This document shows positions 22,417 to 24,883 of a stretch of DNA of 24,883 nucleotides, piece after piece (position 1 is the first letter of the stretch; the number at the start of each line of letters is the position of its first letter). This DNA is from a virus. The notes under the pieces are model-generated. The model was not told the DNA's origin, did no database searches, and saw only the letters and a program-made list of their open reading frames with translations. The stretch spans positions 1 to 24,883 of IMG/VR virus record IMGVR_UViG_3300044837_000053; one strand, given 5' to 3'. The position numbers and the translations under genes were made by a program.

Positions 22417-22818
22417 CTAGGGAGCGCCACCGTCGAGAATAATCTCGAGCTCTCGGACTCCGGACGGATCGGTCCAGCCGGTGCCTTCCCGGTATGTACT
22501 TAGACGCCACTCGAATTCCTTGATCTGATTATGAGTAGCGTCGATGAGATATGAAGTTGTTGGGGGGTCGAAGAGCAGTCGAACACGAAGATACGTGTAC
22601 GTCTTGACTGGGTTCAGGCGAGGATCTCCACCAGTGAAGGCGTCCCACGTGGGCGTCGCATCTTCGATCTCGAAACCGTCTTCAGGACCGATGCCCAGCT
22701 GGTTAAGCGTTCCGAAGACCGAGTTGATATGGATCATGATGTCGAAATCGAAGGCTTCGTAGCCTTCATCGATACCCAAGATCTTCTTTACGCTAGTTAG
22801 GATGCTTGGCGAGCTCAC
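22417..22818 (-). CDS. gp6-like head-tail connector (neck adaptor)
   Basis: 133 aa from GTG 22818, eight bases after GGGAGG; an upstream in-frame GTG at 22827 touches the SD and is unlikely. It reads 'SILTSVKKILGIDEGYEAFD', 'FDIMIHINSVFGTLNQLGIG', 'PEDGFEIEDATPTWDAFTGG', 'KTYTYLRVRLLFDPPTTSYL', 'QIKEFEWRLSTYREGT'. This is the alpha-helical gp6/gp15-like connector pattern of Gram-positive phages that sits under the portal. Such genes usually follow the capsid gene; here it comes before the terminase, between endolysin and collagen-like fibre. Confidence 0.7.
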   Translation of the reverse strand: MSSPSILTSVKKILGIDEGYEAFDFDIMIHINSVFGTLNQLGIGPEDGFEIEDATPTWDAFTGGDPRLNPVKTYTYLRVRLLFDPPTTSYLIDATHNQIKEFEWRLSTYREGTGWTDPSGVRELEIILDGGAP

Positions 22819-22842
22819 GTGAGACACCTCCCTCGGGTGTGG

Positions 22843-23634
22843 TTAGAACCAGCCTTCGTTCAGCCGGCGTTGAATGGCGCCGACGACTTCGGACTTCGGC
22901 TTAGAGATCACGCCGTCCTGTGGTGAACCGAGGTAGCGTTGGAGACCGCGGATCGTTCTGGATCCAAGCTCGCCGTCCTCGAGAAGACCGAGGTGCAGCT
23001 GGTTGTTCAGGCGAACTTGGACGGCCTTGATCAGACTCGACTTCGGCGTACTGATCACTCCGTCGACCGGAGTCTTCATGATCTGCTGCCAGCGCGTGAT
23101 CGTCTTCGGACCGAGCTCCTTGTCGACGACGAGCAGACTGGGGCCTGGCGCGACGACCACGACGACGCCGGAACCACCGAGACTGGCCAGATGCCAGTTG
23201 GTACCCGTGACGGTGTCGGCCGACTGCGTGAAGTCCGAGTTGACGTGCACGTGGTCGTAGTGCTGGTTGCTGCCGTTGTACTTGCGAGTGACGAACCCGT
23301 CGCGACGATGCCAGATGCGACCGGCGTAGATGAAGTACCGAATCCACCACATCGTGCCGCTGCGAGCCAGGCCGATCCAGAGCTGGACCACCTGCTCCAT
23401 CGTCACGCCGTGCGAGTCGTTCAGGTTCTTGTCGAAGTCGGCCGCACGAACCTCGTCCACGCCGTCGTGGTCGTCGTACTCGGGGTTGCCAGTCTCGTCC
23501 GGGTTGTGACTCGAAGCGGACGCCTTGTGTGAGGTGTCGCCGATCGTACCCTCGGCGCCCTTGGCTCGGGACGGGAATCGAGCGTTGAGCTGATCACGAC
23601 CCTCGAGTAGGTTTGGAACTACCATCCAACTCAT
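22843..23634 (-). CDS. Endolysin: M15-type peptidase with two peptidoglycan-binding repeats
   Basis: 263 aa. The N-terminal 135 residues show an M15-like zinc peptidase: 'GTIGDTSHKASASSHNPDET' with His 43, EVRAADFDKN with Asp 66, and QHYDHVHVN with His 128 and His 130 as probable zinc ligands. A Gly/Val-rich linker (about 150-166) leads to two repeats of about 45 aa (DKELGPKTITRWQQIMKTPV ... AVQVRLN and DGELGSRTIRGLQRYLGSPQ ... AIQRRLN), typical of cell-wall-binding regions of actinophage lysins. It would cut peptide cross-links or stem peptides of peptidoglycan at the end of infection. Start ATG 23634 overlaps the previous stop as ATGA, with GGAGGTGA upstream. GC-rich codon use suggests high expression. 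Confidence 0.88.
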   Translation of the reverse strand: MSWMVVPNLLEGRDQLNARFPSRAKGAEGTIGDTSHKASASSHNPDETGNPEYDDHDGVDEVRAADFDKNLNDSHGVTMEQVVQLWIGLARSGTMWWIRYFIYAGRIWHRRDGFVTRKYNGSNQHYDHVHVNSDFTQSADTVTGTNWHLASLGGSGVVVVVAPGPSLLVVDKELGPKTITRWQQIMKTPVDGVISTPKSSLIKAVQVRLNNQLHLGLLEDGELGSRTIRGLQRYLGSPQDGVISKPKSEVVGAIQRRLNEGWF

Positions 23635-23789
23635 TCGCCAGTCACCTCCTTCGGTGCATCGTCGAGGGCCAACCAGTCGTGGTTGAGCCCGTCTCCCCAG
23701 GGGTCGGGGAGCTCCTCGCCGATGTGGTCCTCCGGGTCTTCGGTGTGACCCTGCGGATCGAGAGAAAGGCCACTTGCCGTCTCTTCCAT
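23631..23789 (-). CDS. 52-aa acidic protein before endolysin
   Basis: ATG 23789 has a perfect AGGAGGAGAA immediately upstream; the longer frame to 23882 overlaps the HNH gene and lacks an SD. The product MEETASGLSLDPQGHTEDPE followed by DHIGEELPDPWGDGLNHDWL is strongly acidic (net charge about -13), Pro- and Asp-rich and without a membrane segment. Its stop overlaps the endolysin ATG, so translation is coupled. I recall short 'GEE-PDPW' proteins next to lysin genes in other actinophages, but no function. It could be a small chaperone or regulator of the lysin; that is speculation. Confidence 0.6.
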   Translation of the reverse strand: MEETASGLSLDPQGHTEDPEDHIGEELPDPWGDGLNHDWLALDDAPKEVTGE

Positions 23790-23802
23790 TTCTCCTCCTC
23801 TG

Positions 23803-24210
23803 TTACCACAATTTAGTGTCACCAGGTCTACGTTCAACAAGAGGTCTTCGAAGCAACTTCTCGTCGCCGTAGTGGATGGCATTGTGGGTCATATGAGCGA
23901 CCGAGATAAGGTACTCAGGGTCGAGAATTGCTGGATCACCGTTGGAAAGATCCGCCGCGGAAATCGGGTTCATGTGATGAATCGTGATTCGGTCATGAAC
24001 CTCGTAGTCCCGCACACCTAAGTCGCATCCATTGTCTCGGACGATGACTTGATCGCGGATCTGTTTCCACTGAGTGGATCGATAGAACTGCTGGTTCATC
24101 CAGCGATCGAAACCGAAGGTTGCTTCGCCGACTTGACCATGCAAAGCCAGGTACTTGTACCGTTCTGAGAAGGTGGCTAGGCTTCTCAGCTCGGAATAAG
24201 TCTTAATCAT
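23803..24210 (-). CDS. HNH endonuclease
   Basis: 135 aa from ATG 24210, overlapping the candidate small terminase by eight bases (ATGs at 24219 and 24240 are possible alternatives; none has a strong SD). HNH region: 'RSTQWKQIRDQVIVRDNGCD', ITIHHMNPI with His 78 and His 79, 'LDPEYLISVAHMTHNAIHYG' with His 109, Asn 110 and His 113. It belongs to the phage HNH type coded next to terminase genes, known from cos-type phages to be needed with the terminase for DNA packaging. The Cys pairs of other HNH proteins are absent, as usual in this group. Position after the small terminase fits a packaging role rather than a homing endonuclease. Confidence 0.85.
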   Translation of the reverse strand: MIKTYSELRSLATFSERYKYLALHGQVGEATFGFDRWMNQQFYRSTQWKQIRDQVIVRDNGCDLGVRDYEVHDRITIHHMNPISAADLSNGDPAILDPEYLISVAHMTHNAIHYGDEKLLRRPLVERRPGDTKLW

Positions 24211-24547
24211 CGAAGTCATCCGGTGTACTGATCGGCTCATGACCCGCGTAGGTTCTCATGGCATTCAAAGCTTCAGCATACATTGCTTCCACTCGAGCCT
24301 GTGAAGCCATCGCCTCGGATTTGGCCGCCAGAAGTTCGTTTTCTCGGAACAAACGCTCCTGCTCAAGTCGTTCTCGTGAAGAACCGAGCTTGACAAAGTG
24401 AGAAATGACCTGAGCAGAAGCGGTTCCGTCTCTCAGCTGCTTCTCGGCGAGATCGATCGCCAAAGCAACCATCTGGTTCTCTCGAGCTTCGGGAGTTGTG
24501 GCAGGCCGCCCTCTTTTAGCCCCAGAGGTCTTTCTTTCGGCTGTCAT
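24203..24547 (-). CDS. Small terminase subunit (candidate)
   Basis: 114 aa, ATG 24547 with GGGAG seven bases upstream. The N-terminus is basic with a GRPATTPEARE stretch (AT-hook-like GRP), then a helical core 'VALAIDLAEKQLRDGTASAQ', 'VISHFVKLGSSRERLEQERL', and a long charged helix (FRENELLAAKSEAMASQARV). This pattern, with 'AEKQLR.GTAS.QVI.H..K', is one I recall in phages of Gram-positive bacteria directly before an HNH gene, annotated there as small terminase. It should bind the packaging site and recruit the large subunit. The large subunit gene lies 3.5 kb downstream behind lysin, connector and fibre genes, an uncommon split. Confidence 0.65.
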   Translation of the reverse strand: MTAERKTSGAKRGRPATTPEARENQMVALAIDLAEKQLRDGTASAQVISHFVKLGSSRERLEQERLFRENELLAAKSEAMASQARVEAMYAEALNAMRTYAGHEPISTPDDFDD

Positions 24548-24570
24548 TCGTCAACTCCCTTCGAGATAAG

Positions 24571-24801
24571 CTAGCTGAGAATGCCGGCCAGTCGAAGCTT
24601 GGCCAGCAGCAGGTTGAAGTCGACCTTCAGCGCCGCCAGGTCGGCCGCGACGGTGTCGGCCTGAGCCGCCTGCTTCGTGGGGATGGGCAGAGCCGCGCCG
24701 GCGGAGCTGTAGAGGGTGATCGGCTCGAGCGGACCGCCCGTGTGAGCTCCAGAAGCGTTGAATACGGCGTACGACTTGCCTTCGGGGGTACTACTGGACA
24801 T
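24571..24801 (-). CDS. Head fibre-like protein, 76 aa
   Basis: ATG 24801, with AGGAAGAG about seven bases upstream. The first part is Gly/Ser/Pro-rich (GKSYAVFNASGAHTGGPLEP), the last part is a helix ADLAALKVDFNLLLAKLRLA ending GILS. The C-terminal 'DvaaLk.DFN.LLaKLR.AG.L' motif is typical of phage head fibre proteins (Phage_fiber_2, phi29 gp8.5-like context), where it forms the trimer coiled coil. Third codon positions are almost all G/C, like the major capsid and tail genes, which agrees with an abundant virion protein. It is the first gene at this end and comes before the small terminase. Confidence 0.6.
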   Translation of the reverse strand: MSSSTPEGKSYAVFNASGAHTGGPLEPITLYSSAGAALPIPTKQAAQADTVAADLAALKVDFNLLLAKLRLAGILS

Positions 24802-24883
24802 TGTTCACTCTCTTCCTACGAGTTCCCTGGCACTTCCGGGGTAGAAACATTGCACAAAAAGTCCCGCCGGGGGTATTTTTAGG
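24802..24883 (-). other. Leader with possible cohesive-end (cos) sequence
   Basis: No gene with a good SD is seen here. On the plus strand CCCGCCGGGGGTA (24863-24875) stands out against AT-rich flanks (CACAAAAAG on one side, TTTTTAGG on the other). GC-rich 9-12 nt overhangs between AT-rich flanks are typical of cos phages that have an HNH protein beside the terminase, and this stretch lies just before the candidate small terminase. It may mark the genome end. No TATAAT-like promoter is visible. Confidence 0.3.

Noticed and set aside
24791-24850. A 19-codon minus-strand frame starting MFLPRKCQGT before the 76-aa gene.
   Set aside because: It overlaps the start of the 76-aa gene, has no SD and no visible conservation; it could at most be a leader peptide.
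1-24883. CRISPR arrays, tRNAs, integrase, transposase, insertion sequence ends or toxin-antitoxin pairs.
   Set aside because: I looked for regular direct repeats with unique spacers, cloverleaf-like segments and the usual protein motifs and saw none; the only direct repeats are the three TATAAT elements and coding repeats.

Overview
The window is the structural (late) region of a tailed, siphovirus-type bacteriophage, or of a closely related prophage. Every gene I can support lies on the minus strand, so transcription runs from position 24883 towards 1. The order is packaging, capsid, neck, tail tube, tape measure, tail tip, lysis and small membrane proteins. Genes are tightly packed, with many ATGA/GTGA/TAATG overlaps, frequent GTG starts and strong AGGAGG-type ribosome binding sites. 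GC content is moderate, with sharp GC-rich islands over capsid, tail-tube, lysin and holin genes. The gene families match phages of Gram-positive hosts, most probably Actinobacteria. That host call is inference from families remembered, not a search result. I see no integrase, repressor, replication gene, tRNA or CRISPR array.

Right part (24883-17413). A short leader with a GC-rich possible cos end precedes a head-fibre-like protein, a candidate small terminase and an HNH endonuclease. A small acidic protein follows, then an M15-type endolysin with two peptidoglycan-binding repeats, a gp6-like neck connector and a collagen-like fibre with an Mtd-type N-terminus. Next come a protein with an HHGIKGMKWG motif, the large terminase, a second protein with the same motif, and the portal.

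Middle part (17423-10487). An HK97-type protease is fused to the major capsid protein and contains a convincing internal ribosome binding site. Head-tail stopper and tail terminator follow, then the major tail protein, a tail-assembly-chaperone-like protein, two further paralogues of the major tail protein, a receptor-binding-type protein (pyocin knob plus collar) and a gp10-like protein. One tail-tube paralogue appears to start with a rare ATT codon. The capsid and tail-tube proteins share a C-terminal Ig-like domain.

Left part (10490-1). The tape measure (about 1473 aa, with about seven internal 58-aa repeats) is followed by Dit, a Gp37-like tail hub, two tail-tip proteins, membrane proteins and a Dp-1-type holin. 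Then comes a string of very small membrane proteins. Three of these small genes (96, 70 and 40 aa) are each preceded by a near-identical 43-44 bp element. The element holds a perfect TATAAT box, a GGTCGCG block exactly 14 nt upstream of it, and the SD sequence. Terminator-like hairpins sit between these units. This repeated promoter/operator module is the most unusual regulatory structure in the window. The small genes it controls, and the membrane-anchored 172-aa protein after them, are the best candidates for undescribed functions.
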